From Methylobacterium organophilum (GTDB lineage Bacteria; Pseudomonadota; Alphaproteobacteria; Rhizobiales; Beijerinckiaceae), in assembly GCF_022179465.1 (NCBI RefSeq), contig NZ_BPQV01000006.1:1-64000 (forward strand): a DNA stretch of 64,000 nt, read 5' to 3'. The notes below the pieces were generated by a model, which worked only from the letters and a program-made list of their open reading frames with translations, did not search any database and was not told the origin of the DNA. The stretch's first letter is position 1. Each line of letters begins with the position of its first letter. This document shows positions 46,727 through 53,968 of the stretch, piece by piece. The position numbers were made by a program, and so were the translations under genes.

Positions 46727-47580
46727 GTCGCCATCAGGTGCCGGCTCAGCGCCTCCGCGTCGAAGCGGTCGGCGAGGCGGAAGGGGGGGCGGGCGAAGGG
46801 AGCGCAGAGCCGGCGCAGGGTCTCGATCCGGTCCGCCTCCCGGGCGAGCCAGCGGCGGCGCAGGGAGGGCCGCAGGAAGACGAGGCGGCGCCCGGCGCCC
46901 TCGAGATCCTCGAGCTCGACGAGGCCGAAGGCCGGCAGCGCCGTGTCCTCGGCCGCATCGGCGAGCAAGACCGGCGTCACGTCGTGCAGCGCCAGCGCGG
47001 CGAAGACCTGCCCGATCAGCGCCTGCGGCCAGCGGAAATCCGAGACGAGGAAGATCAGCTTCGGCCGCCCGGCCAAGCGCCGGGCCGCCTCCAGCAGGCC
47101 CTCCGCGCTCGACCCGGCGCAGCGCGCGGCCCCGATCCGGCCGGCCGCGGCGAGGGCCGCCGCACGGTGGCGGGTAGCGGGCAGGAACAGGTCCTCCCGC
47201 AGGGCGCCGTCGCAGCCGATCAGGCCAAAGCCGTCGCCGATGCGGGTGGCGGAACGGGCGAGCCCGGCGCAGAGCGCGGCGGCGAGGCCGAGGCGGTCGG
47301 CGCGGCCGCGGAAGCGCATCGAGGCGGAGAGGTCGACCAGGGCATAGGTCTCGACGGGGTTGCGCGCCTCGAAGCGGCGCACGAACACGCCCTCGAACGG
47401 GTCCCGCAGGGAGGCGCGCAGGTCGATGCGCCGGGCATCCGGCAGGCGCAGGAAGGGCACCTGATCGCGGAAGGTGCCGAGCCCCCCGGCATCGCGCCCC
47501 CGATGGGCGCCGATCCTCTGGCCGCCGGGCCGCCAGCGCGGCAGATAGACGATGTCGGCCCCGTCCTCCTCCGCGCTCAC
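46723..47580 (-). CDS. mxaS: DUF58-family protein MxaS
   Basis: A 285-residue cytoplasmic protein with the DUF58 VWA-like core. The motif L-V-D-L-S-A-S-M (Asp83, Ser85, Ser87) and F-L-V-S-D-F-R-W are typical of DUF58 proteins that pair with MoxR ATPases. The GTG start at 47580 overlaps the mxaR stop by 4 bp. With MxaR it probably forms the chaperone part that activates methanol dehydrogenase. Confidence 0.92.
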   Translation of the reverse strand: MSAEEDGADIVYLPRWRPGGQRIGAHRGRDAGGLGTFRDQVPFLRLPDARRIDLRASLRDPFEGVFVRRFEARNPVETYALVDLSASMRFRGRADRLGLAAALCAGLARSATRIGDGFGLIGCDGALREDLFLPATRHRAAALAAAGRIGAARCAGSSAEGLLEAARRLAGRPKLIFLVSDFRWPQALIGQVFAALALHDVTPVLLADAAEDTALPAFGLVELEDLEGAGRRLVFLRPSLRRRWLAREADRIETLRRLCAPFARPPFRLADRFDAEALSRHLMAT

Positions 47581-48608
47581 GGGGCGGGCACCGTCTCGAA
47601 CACCGCCCGGATGAGCTCGGGCACGATGGCCGAGCGCCGCATCTCGTAGACCGGCTCCAGGAAGACGCGGTGGGCCATCACCTCGGGGAAGACGGCGCGG
47701 ACATCCTCCGGCACCAGCCAGTCCCGGCCCTCCAGCCAGGCGCGGACGCGGGCGGCGCGGACGAGGAAGGCGACGCCGCGGGGGGAGGCTCCGCCCTGGA
47801 TCAAGCGGTCCATGTCGATGCCCGAGAGGCGGATGCCCGCGGCTCCGGGGCGGACCAGCGCGTCCCAGAGGCCGCCGACGTAAGCCTCGATGGCCGGCTC
47901 CGCCCGGACCGCGTGCTGGATCGCGCTGGCGATGGCGCCGATGCGCGCATGGTCGAGCACCCCGGCCTCGACCGCCCCGATCAGCCGGTCGGTGTCGTGG
48001 AAGCGCGGATCGAACACGAGGGCGCGGCGGGCCTGCGCGTCCCGGGGCGCCTCCATGCCGATCTCCATCAGGAAGCGGTCGCGGGCGGCCGCCGGCAGCT
48101 CGAAGGTCTCCTCGCGCTCGACGCGGTTGCGGTCGGCGAAGACCTGGAGATGGGGGAAACGGTATTCGCGGTTGAAGGCGGTGACGCTGCGCTCGGCCAT
48201 CAGGCGCAGGAGCAGGGCGTGGACCTGGGGCCGGGCCCGGTTGATCTCGTTGAAGAAGAAGACCGACAGGTCCTCCGATCGGCGCAGCACCGGGCCGGGC
48301 TCGACCCGCGGGCGCCCGTCCTCGCCGAGAAAGGTGTGGTAGATGAGGTCCGTCGGCATCATGTCGACGGTGCCCTCGACGCGCTCGTAGGCGCCCCCCA
48401 GCCCCCGGGCCACCGCCCGCAGCAGGGTGGTCTTGCCGACGCCGACATCGCCTTCGAGCATGGCGTGCCCGCGGGCGAAGATCGCGATGGTGACGAGGCG
48501 GATCGCCTTCTCCTGGCCGACCACCGCCTTGGCGATCGCGCCCTCGAAGCGCGCGGCGGCCTGCCGCCAGTCGGTGAGCATCGCGTCGCCGGGGCGCAGG
48601 GTGTTCAT
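47577..48608 (-). CDS. mxaR: MoxR-family AAA+ ATPase MxaR
   Basis: A 343-residue cytoplasmic AAA+ ATPase, the namesake of the MoxR family. Walker A is G-D-V-G-V-G-K-T (about 53-60), Walker B is F-F-F-N-E-I-N-R-A-R-P, and A-D-R-N-R-V-E is the sensor region. It works with the DUF58 and VWA proteins downstream to mature methanol dehydrogenase. Start M-N-T-L-R at 48608. A 235 bp gap with hairpins separates it from mxaI, unlike the overlapping genes after it. Confidence 0.95.
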   Translation of the reverse strand: MNTLRPGDAMLTDWRQAAARFEGAIAKAVVGQEKAIRLVTIAIFARGHAMLEGDVGVGKTTLLRAVARGLGGAYERVEGTVDMMPTDLIYHTFLGEDGRPRVEPGPVLRRSEDLSVFFFNEINRARPQVHALLLRLMAERSVTAFNREYRFPHLQVFADRNRVEREETFELPAAARDRFLMEIGMEAPRDAQARRALVFDPRFHDTDRLIGAVEAGVLDHARIGAIASAIQHAVRAEPAIEAYVGGLWDALVRPGAAGIRLSGIDMDRLIQGGASPRGVAFLVRAARVRAWLEGRDWLVPEDVRAVFPEVMAHRVFLEPVYEMRRSAIVPELIRAVFETVPAP

Positions 48609-48659
48609 TCGCCGGACGGGCCTTGCAATGATGGGTCTCGTTGAGGGCGCGAGCGCAAC

Positions 48660-48840
48660 CACGGCGCCGCGCTGTCCCTCGCCCCGAGGGGGGAGGGCGG
48701 CCCCGAAGGGGGTCCGGGAGAGGGGCGCCCGGCGTCGGGTGCCCGCATCGCGTCGAGGGCGGGCGCCGCGTTCGGGGCGCTCGCTCCCCTCTCCCGCCCC
48801 GCCTCCGCGGAGCCCCTCCCCCGGGAAGGGGGGAGGGCCG
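48660..48840. repeat. GC-rich palindromic intergenic element between mxaI and mxaR
   Basis: Most of this gap is made of CCCTCTCCC/GGGAGAGG-like words and nested hairpins, similar in style to 16888-17008. It contains no open frame with a ribosome site. Such elements are common between genes in high G+C alphaproteobacteria. It may weaken readthrough from mxaFJGI into mxaR. Confidence 0.4.
48814..48837 (-). terminator. Hairpin after mxaI
   Basis: CCCTCCCC (48814-48821) and GGGGAGGG (48830-48837) form an 8-bp stem that starts 6 bases past the mxaI stop. No T-run. It is likely a partial terminator or 3' stabiliser separating the abundant mxaFJGI message from the maturation genes. Confidence 0.5.
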
Positions 48841-48843
48841 AGC

Positions 48844-49134
48844 TTAGTTCGACGAGATCTTGTTCACGTCGTATTCGAACTTGCCGTTCTTCTTGAAAGC
48901 CTCGACGCGCTTCTTGTTGCGCTCTTCCATCGCCTTGATGGACTCGGACTGCTTGTTCAGCTCCTTGGGGTCGTGCTTGGGATCGTACTTCGAGCCGGCG
49001 ATCTTCTCCGGGAAGCCGGGCTTGGGCTCCCAGCAATTGCCGGCGGCCTTGCACTTGGTGCCGTCATAGGCGGCGGCGGGAAGGGCGATCACGGCACCGG
49101 CGAGGGCCGCGGCGGCAAGCAGATAGGTCTTCAT
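48844..49134 (-). CDS. mxaI: Methanol dehydrogenase small subunit
   Basis: A 96-residue precursor. A 22-residue signal peptide is followed by a 74-residue mature protein beginning Y-D-G-T-K-C, which has one cysteine pair (K-C-K and N-C-W) and a long Lys/Glu helix. This is the beta subunit that wraps round MxaF in the periplasmic tetramer. Length and composition match the family exactly. It follows mxaG by 85 bp. Confidence 0.97.
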   Translation of the reverse strand: MKTYLLAAAALAGAVIALPAAAYDGTKCKAAGNCWEPKPGFPEKIAGSKYDPKHDPKELNKQSESIKAMEERNKKRVEAFKKNGKFEYDVNKISSN

Positions 49135-49219
49135 GGTTTCCTCTCCGTCTCTCGATTGCGCGAGCGGTTCCTCCGCCCCTTGACCGCGCCCAGGAGGGCA
49201 CGACCCCTTCCCCGGCGGA

Positions 49220-49843
49220 TCACTCCTCCAGCGGCTTGCACTGGCCCTGGGCGTCCTTCGGGATGACCTCGCCCTGCTTGTAGGGCTTGTAGTTCTTCTT
49301 CTGCTCGTCATTGAGCCAGACGGCGTCCTGCACCGGCCCGGTGTAGAGATGCCGGATCCAGCTGATGACCTGCAGCATCTCGTCGGGGGTCAGGTTCTCG
49401 TTGTGCGGGCCCATCATGCCGTTGGCGCCGCCGAAGATCGTCGAGAACAGGCCGGTATCCTGGGTGTTGCTCGGATAGGTCCAGTAATTGTCGTTGAGGC
49501 CCGGGCCGAGCTTGCCCTCCGCGAGATGGCCGTGACAGCCCGAGCAGGAGGTGGCGAACAGACTCTCGCCGTTCCGCAGGCAGGACTTGTCGTCGATGTA
49601 GCTGTTCACGCCGGTCTCGAAGAACTTCTTCACCGCCGGGGTGTCGCGACCGCCTTCCTTGCCCTGGGACACGTCGAGCTGCTCGCCGGTCACCGTGTTG
49701 CGGAACACGACGCCCGTCTGCGGCGCCGATTGCGGCTGGGCCCGCGCGGGCAGGCTCACCGCGGCGAACCCCGCGCCGAGCAGGGCGGCGAGGGCGGTCG
49801 CGTTCATTTTCTTCTTCGTCATCGTGCTGTTCGTCTTCCTCAT
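49220..49843 (-). CDS. mxaG: Cytochrome cL, electron acceptor of methanol dehydrogenase
   Basis: A 207-residue periplasmic c-type cytochrome that takes electrons from MxaFI. The haem site is C100-S-G-C103-H104, and the M-M-G-P-H segment supplies the expected methionine ligand. A signal peptide ends A-R-A near residue 35. The exact start is uncertain: ATG 49843, 49822 or 49807 are all possible, because several Lys-rich codons precede the hydrophobic core. Confidence 0.95.
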   Translation of the reverse strand: MRKTNSTMTKKKMNATALAALLGAGFAAVSLPARAQPQSAPQTGVVFRNTVTGEQLDVSQGKEGGRDTPAVKKFFETGVNSYIDDKSCLRNGESLFATSCSGCHGHLAEGKLGPGLNDNYWTYPSNTQDTGLFSTIFGGANGMMGPHNENLTPDEMLQVISWIRHLYTGPVQDAVWLNDEQKKNYKPYKQGEVIPKDAQGQCKPLEE

Positions 49844-49868
49844 CACGGCATCGGATCCGGCCGGTATT

Positions 49869-50759
49869 TCAGTTGGAGGCGGCGAGCACCGGCACGCCCT
49901 CCTGCTTCAGGATCGCGTCGATGCGGGGCTTGGCCTTGGCGAGGGCCGCGTCGAGCTCGGCCTTGAGCGCGGTGTCGTCCCGGCGCACGCCCATGGACTG
50001 GTCGAAGCTCTGCGGCATCTTCTGGCCGTCGCTGCGGGTGGTGTCGTCGGGCACCGGCGTCATGCGCAGGGGCGTGGACGAATCCCGCACGTAGCGGGCG
50101 ACGTCGGGGGCGAAGGCCACGGCGACGTCGGCCTTGCCGCCCACCACCTCGCTCACCATCCGGGCCGGATCGATCTGGGTGTACTGGTTGCGCGGGGCCC
50201 GGAAGTTCACGAGCGAGTAGAGGTAGGCCATGTCCTCCTCGTAGCGCCCGATATCCTTGAGCATCGCCTCGCCGGGGGTGCCGAAGCCGACCACCATGTG
50301 GTCGACCTGCTTGAGGCGCGGATCGGCCCAGGACTTCACGTCGAGGTCCTTGTCGGCGCGGGTGAGGAAGACGTAGCCGGAGCGGTAATAGGGCCTGGTG
50401 GTGAGCACCCGCGGGTCGTCGGAATCGAGCCCGACCACGACGTCGCAGGCCTTCTTCTCCAGCCCGTCCCGGACGAGGTAGATCGCGGGCTTGCCCAGCC
50501 AGACGAAGTCCGGCTTGCGGCCCATGGCCTCGGCCACGGCGGTGGCGATGCGGTTCTCGAGGCCGGAACCGTCCTTGAGCGAGAGCGGCGGCTGCTCGGC
50601 GGCACAGATGCGCAGGCGGCCCGGATCGGCCTTCGTCCCCTGGGCATTCTCGGCGGCCTTCGGCTCCTGGGACCAGGCCGCCGGCGCCCACAGGCAGGCC
50701 AGGGCGGTCAGGGCAGCGGCCGAGGCGGCCGCGCGGCGGCGTCCGTTGACGAGCGACAT
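49869..50759 (-). CDS. mxaJ: Periplasmic solute-binding-like protein MxaJ
   Basis: A 296-residue exported protein of the type 3 periplasmic binding fold. The signal peptide ends near A-A-W-S, and the mature part has L-R-I-C-A-A-E-Q-P-P-L-S and G-L-D-S-D-D-P-R. MxaJ is required for active methanol dehydrogenase and is thought to assist assembly; a ligand is not known. The start at 50759 (M-S-L-V-N) was chosen for the signal peptide. It lies 130 bp after mxaF, with a hairpin between. Confidence 0.94.
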   Translation of the reverse strand: MSLVNGRRRAAASAAALTALACLWAPAAWSQEPKAAENAQGTKADPGRLRICAAEQPPLSLKDGSGLENRIATAVAEAMGRKPDFVWLGKPAIYLVRDGLEKKACDVVVGLDSDDPRVLTTRPYYRSGYVFLTRADKDLDVKSWADPRLKQVDHMVVGFGTPGEAMLKDIGRYEEDMAYLYSLVNFRAPRNQYTQIDPARMVSEVVGGKADVAVAFAPDVARYVRDSSTPLRMTPVPDDTTRSDGQKMPQSFDQSMGVRRDDTALKAELDAALAKAKPRIDAILKQEGVPVLAASN

Positions 50760-50847
50760 CTCGGGTTTCCTCTGGGATTTCTTCGGTCTTGGCGCGGGGC
50801 CCGGGCATGGCGTGCCCGTCTCGGCTTCTCTCGCGCGGGGCAGGCGA

Positions 50848-50876
50848 GGCCTCCCCCTCCGGAGGAGGGAGAGGCC
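50848..50876 (-). terminator. Hairpin between mxaF and mxaJ
   Basis: GGCCTC (50848-50853) pairs with GAGGCC (50871-50876) and the interior continues the stem (CCTCC with GGAGG). It begins 13 bases after the mxaF stop. It probably protects or partly ends the very abundant mxaF message. Confidence 0.5.
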
Positions 50877-50889
50877 GGCGCGTTGGTCC

Positions 50890-52770
50890 TTACTTGGAGG
50901 CCGACTTCCACTCGCCGACATTCGGGTCGTCGTAGGGACCCTTGCCGTCGAGGGAGAAGACGATCACGCCGCCACCCTGCTGGGTGTAGTTGGCGAGCTT
51001 CTTGAAGGCGCCCACCGCGCCGAGACCGGCGGTCGGGTCGGCGAGGTCGAACACCAGGCCCACGCCCGGCCAGCCGCCGACGCCGTAATAGATGGCGACG
51101 TACTGCGTGCCCTTGTGGGTGTAGGTCATCGGATAGCCGATGGCGCCCGACGGGATCTTGAACTTCCAGAGGAGGTCGCCCGTGTCGGAGTCGCGCGCCT
51201 TCAGGTAGCCGTCGAGCGTGCCGTAGAAGACCAGGTCGCCGGCGGTGGCGAGGGTTCCGCCCCACACCGCGAAGCGCTCCATCTTCTCCCACTTATAGCT
51301 GCCGGTGATCGCGTTGTACGCCTTGATCTGGCCGAGACCTTCGTAGTTCTGACGGTCGCCCTTCGGGCCCGGATACATGTTCAGCGTGGCGCCCACGAAG
51401 AACTGACCCGCCCGGTAGGGCAGCATGAAGGGCTCCCAATCCATGCAGATGTGGTTGATGCCCATGAAGAAGAGCTCACGCTTCGGATCGTACGAATCGT
51501 GGCCCTGGTTGTGGTAGCCCATCGCGGAGGGGCAGACGTCCTTGGCGAGGTGGTCCATCCGGGTGCCGTATTCCGGATCGCGCACCGGCTGGCCGGTCTT
51601 CAGGTCGACCGTCTTGAACACGTTGACCGTGTCGTCGAGCTTGTTGGCCGAGACCAGCGCGCCGTCGGTGCGGTCGAGGGTGTAGACGATGCCGTTGCGG
51701 TCCGGATGGGTCAGCAGCTTGCGGGTCTTGCCGTCCTTGTCCTTCTGCTCGGAGAGCATCATGACGTTGACGCCGGCATAGTCCCACTCGTCGTGCGGGG
51801 TCTTCTGGTAGCCGAACTTGGCCTCGCCGGTGTCGGCGTCGCGGCCGAAGATCGTCATCGTCCACTTGTTGTCGCCGGGACGCATGGTCTCGTTCCACGG
51901 CGCCGGGTTGCCGGTGCCGAAATAGATCAGGTTCGTGCCCGGATCGTAGGCGTACCAGCCCCAGTTGGTGCCGCCGCCGATCTTCCAGGCGTCGCCCTCC
52001 CAGGTCGCGGTGCCCAGGCCCTTCTGGCCGTAATGGGCGTTCTTGACGTTGAAGTCGTCGGCCAGCAGCAGGTCCTTGTCCGGGCCGGTGGCGTAGGCGC
52101 GCCAGACCTGGCCGCCGGTCTTCACGTCGTAGGCGGTCAGGTAGCCGCGCACGCCGAGCTCGGCGCCCGAGGAGCCGATGATGACCTTGTCCTTGACGAC
52201 GTAGGGGGCGATGGTGAGCGTCGAGCCGACCTTGATGTCGGAATTCTCGACCTTCCACACGGTCTCGCCGGTCTCGGCGTTGAGCGCCACGACGTGGCCG
52301 TCGAGCTGGGTCTTGAGGATCAGGGCCGGGGTCTTGCCGTCGCCCGGCCAGTAGGCGAGGCCGCGATTGACGAGGTCGCAGCAGGCGACCGCGCGGGCGG
52401 CCGGGTTCTGCTTCGGCTTGTCCTGCCACAGGATGTGGCCCGGATCGTCGAGGTCGAGGGCGAAGGTGTTGTTCGGGAACGAGGTGTGGACGTACATCTT
52501 GCCGTCCACGACCAGCGGAGCGCCCTCGTGGCCGTTGAGCAGGCCGGTGGAGAAGGTCCAGGCCGGCCGGAGCTGCTTCACGTTGCTCTTGTTGACCTGC
52601 TTGAGCTCGCTGTAGTTGTTCGAGTCGTAGTTCTTGCCGGGCATGACCCAGTTGTCGTCGCTCTTCGAGAGCTCGACGAGCTTGTCATTGGCGTAGGCCA
52701 CGCTCGACAGCGCGGCGGGCGCGAGCGCCAGCATCGCCAATGCCGAGACCGATGTCACAAACCTGCTCAT
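50890..52770 (-). CDS. mxaF: Methanol dehydrogenase large subunit (Ca2+/PQQ)
   Basis: A 626-residue precursor with a 27-residue signal peptide. The periplasmic eight-bladed propeller binds PQQ and Ca2+ and oxidises methanol to formaldehyde. In mature numbering (precursor minus 27) I can place the vicinal disulfide Cys103-Cys104, the calcium ligands Glu177 and Asn261 and the catalytic Asp303. Residue 305 is Ala, where lanthanide XoxF enzymes carry Asp, so this is the calcium enzyme. It is the first gene of mxaFJGIRSACKLDEHB. Confidence 0.98.
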   Translation of the reverse strand: MSRFVTSVSALAMLALAPAALSSVAYANDKLVELSKSDDNWVMPGKNYDSNNYSELKQVNKSNVKQLRPAWTFSTGLLNGHEGAPLVVDGKMYVHTSFPNNTFALDLDDPGHILWQDKPKQNPAARAVACCDLVNRGLAYWPGDGKTPALILKTQLDGHVVALNAETGETVWKVENSDIKVGSTLTIAPYVVKDKVIIGSSGAELGVRGYLTAYDVKTGGQVWRAYATGPDKDLLLADDFNVKNAHYGQKGLGTATWEGDAWKIGGGTNWGWYAYDPGTNLIYFGTGNPAPWNETMRPGDNKWTMTIFGRDADTGEAKFGYQKTPHDEWDYAGVNVMMLSEQKDKDGKTRKLLTHPDRNGIVYTLDRTDGALVSANKLDDTVNVFKTVDLKTGQPVRDPEYGTRMDHLAKDVCPSAMGYHNQGHDSYDPKRELFFMGINHICMDWEPFMLPYRAGQFFVGATLNMYPGPKGDRQNYEGLGQIKAYNAITGSYKWEKMERFAVWGGTLATAGDLVFYGTLDGYLKARDSDTGDLLWKFKIPSGAIGYPMTYTHKGTQYVAIYYGVGGWPGVGLVFDLADPTAGLGAVGAFKKLANYTQQGGGVIVFSLDGKGPYDDPNVGEWKSASK

Positions 52771-52882
52771 CCTGCGTCTCCTCGCTTGACCGCCACGCCT
52801 TTCGGCCTCGCGGTACCTCTTGAGCTATTCCCTCTGAGGTTCAGGGTTCGCCACGAAGTCCATTCCTCGACCGAGCAGAAAA

Positions 52883-52902
52883 TCTAAGAACAATCTTAGA
52901 TA
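52883..52902 (-). promoter_or_regulatory. 20-bp element in the mxaF leader, shared with pqqA
   Basis: On the minus strand this reads TATCTAAG-ATTG-TTCTTAGA. The inner part (TCTAAGA, TCTTAGA) is a perfect 7-base inverted repeat with a 4-base centre. It lies about 40-60 bases downstream of the predicted transcription start and 113-132 before the ATG. It matches the element at 4648-4667 at 15 of 20 positions. Confidence 0.45.
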
Positions 52903-52946
52903 AACTCTGTCTTATGAAAGACTTATTAGCACCCCGTCGCCTATCG

Positions 52947-52976
52947 TTTCTAGGCGTTGATTGAAGGAGATGTCTT
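52947..52976 (-). promoter_or_regulatory. mxaF promoter, AAGACA-N18-TAGAAA
   Basis: AAGACA (52976-52971) and TAGAAA (52952-52947) lie 18 bases apart on the minus strand. This equals the published M. extorquens methylotrophy promoter form (AAGACA, 16-18 bases, TAGAA). Transcription should begin near 52940, leaving a leader of about 170 bases before mxaF. Confidence 0.8.
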
Positions 52977-53016
52977 TACCCGGTCAGACATTTCTTGCTG
53001 GGAAGATGTGGCATTT

Positions 53017-53032
53017 CTAAATTGGCGATCTT
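53017..53032 (-). promoter_or_regulatory. Upstream element CTAAATTGGCGATCTT near mxaF
   Basis: It lies 41 bases upstream of the mxaF -35 box, a typical activator position. The pqqA region has CTAAATTGCCGATTTT at 4731-4746 on the same strand (14 of 16 identical). A candidate activator site; the protein is unknown. Confidence 0.4.
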
Positions 53033-53124
53033 CTCGTATCCCTCCGGCTTGACCGCGACGAAGGCCCGGCGCACCACTAGGCGCAACGGGCGCGCAGCGG
53101 CCCGAGACATCGGGAGGAGCAGTG

Positions 53125-53937
53125 ATGGCGCGAGGCTGGCATGGCCTGGCGGCGGGGTTGGCGCTCGCGCTCTGCGCCGCGGGCGCGCGGGACGTCGGCG
53201 AGACCGGCGCCCTCTATCCCCGCGACGGCCGGCGCGACCTCACCGGCAGCGACCGCGCCCGCTTCCCCGGGGCCGGCGTGCTCTGGTGCCGCCGGCCGGA
53301 CGGCGTGCCGCAGAAGGCGGCGGCGGCCTGGCTGATCGGCGCCCCCTCCCTGGTCATGCTCAACGCGCACAATTTCCGGAACCGGCAGCTGGAGACGACC
53401 CGCTCGGTGGCCGATTGCTACTTCCAGATCGACGGCCGCAACTACGATTTCGTGGCCGAGAGCCTGCGCCTCGGCGCGGCCCGGGACGCCCAGCGCCTGC
53501 ACATCACCGACGACTGGGCGCTGCTCAGGCTCGCCCAGCCGGCCCAGGCCCCGCACCAGCCGCTGCCCGAGGCGCCCCCCGACCTGCCGGTGGGGGACAT
53601 CACGCTCCCCGTGACCATGGTCTCCCCCGGCGGCCACGAGAACTATCGCGGCCCGAGCAGCCTCGAGGCCTGCGCGATCCGGCGGATCGACCCGCCGACG
53701 GAGGGGGGCACCCGCCGCGCCCGGCACGATTGCAACGACGGCTACGGCGGCTCGGGCTCGGGGCTGTTCGACGAGGCCGGGCGGCTCGTCGCCATGCAGA
53801 GCGCCTCGCTCTCCATGAATTCGCGGCACGCCTTCGACATCGAGTTCCATTACGGCTCCGCCCTCCTGATCGAGGGGGCGTTGCGCGAGGCCCTGCGGCA
53901 GGCGCTGAAGGAGGGGCGGGCGGACCCGGCCCCGTGA
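53125..53937 (+). CDS. Exported trypsin-like serine protease
   Basis: A 270-residue S1-like protease with a signal peptide (about 1-21). The triad can be read as His in M-L-N-A-H-N-F, Asp in D-D-W-A-L-L-R-L and Ser in Y-G-G-S-G-S-G-L-F. Four cysteines in the mature part allow two disulfides. The GGGAGGAG ribosome site selects ATG 53125. It is transcribed away from mxaF, in the place where M. extorquens AM1 has mxaW. Whether it is methanol-regulated is unknown. It has no PDZ domain, so it is not DegP. Confidence 0.85.
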   Translation: MARGWHGLAAGLALALCAAGARDVGETGALYPRDGRRDLTGSDRARFPGAGVLWCRRPDGVPQKAAAAWLIGAPSLVMLNAHNFRNRQLETTRSVADCYFQIDGRNYDFVAESLRLGAARDAQRLHITDDWALLRLAQPAQAPHQPLPEAPPDLPVGDITLPVTMVSPGGHENYRGPSSLEACAIRRIDPPTEGGTRRARHDCNDGYGGSGSGLFDEAGRLVAMQSASLSMNSRHAFDIEFHYGSALLIEGALREALRQALKEGRADPAP

Positions 53938-53968
53938 GCCTCAGCCCATCAGTCTCAGGCCCCTGGCC

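Larger units (their letters stand above)
52771..53124. other. mxaF / serine protease divergent control region
   Basis: 354 bases, much more AT-rich than the rest of the window. From mxaF outwards it holds the ribosome region, the shared 20-bp element, the AAGACA-N18-TAGAAA promoter, and the CTAAATTGGCGATCTT element. I see no mxaW-like small gene and no obvious promoter for the protease beyond its GGGAGGAG ribosome site. Confidence 0.7.

Noticed and set aside
50890-52770. Possibility that the methanol dehydrogenase is lanthanide-type XoxF
   Set aside because: Mature residue 305 is Ala, not Asp, and mxaJ, mxaG, mxaI and the calcium-insertion genes follow. This is the calcium MxaF.
52908-52913. 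A second AAGACA on the minus strand near mxaF as an alternative -35 box
   Set aside because: No TAGAA-like -10 follows at 16-18 bases. The AAGACA at 52976-52971 has a perfect partner.
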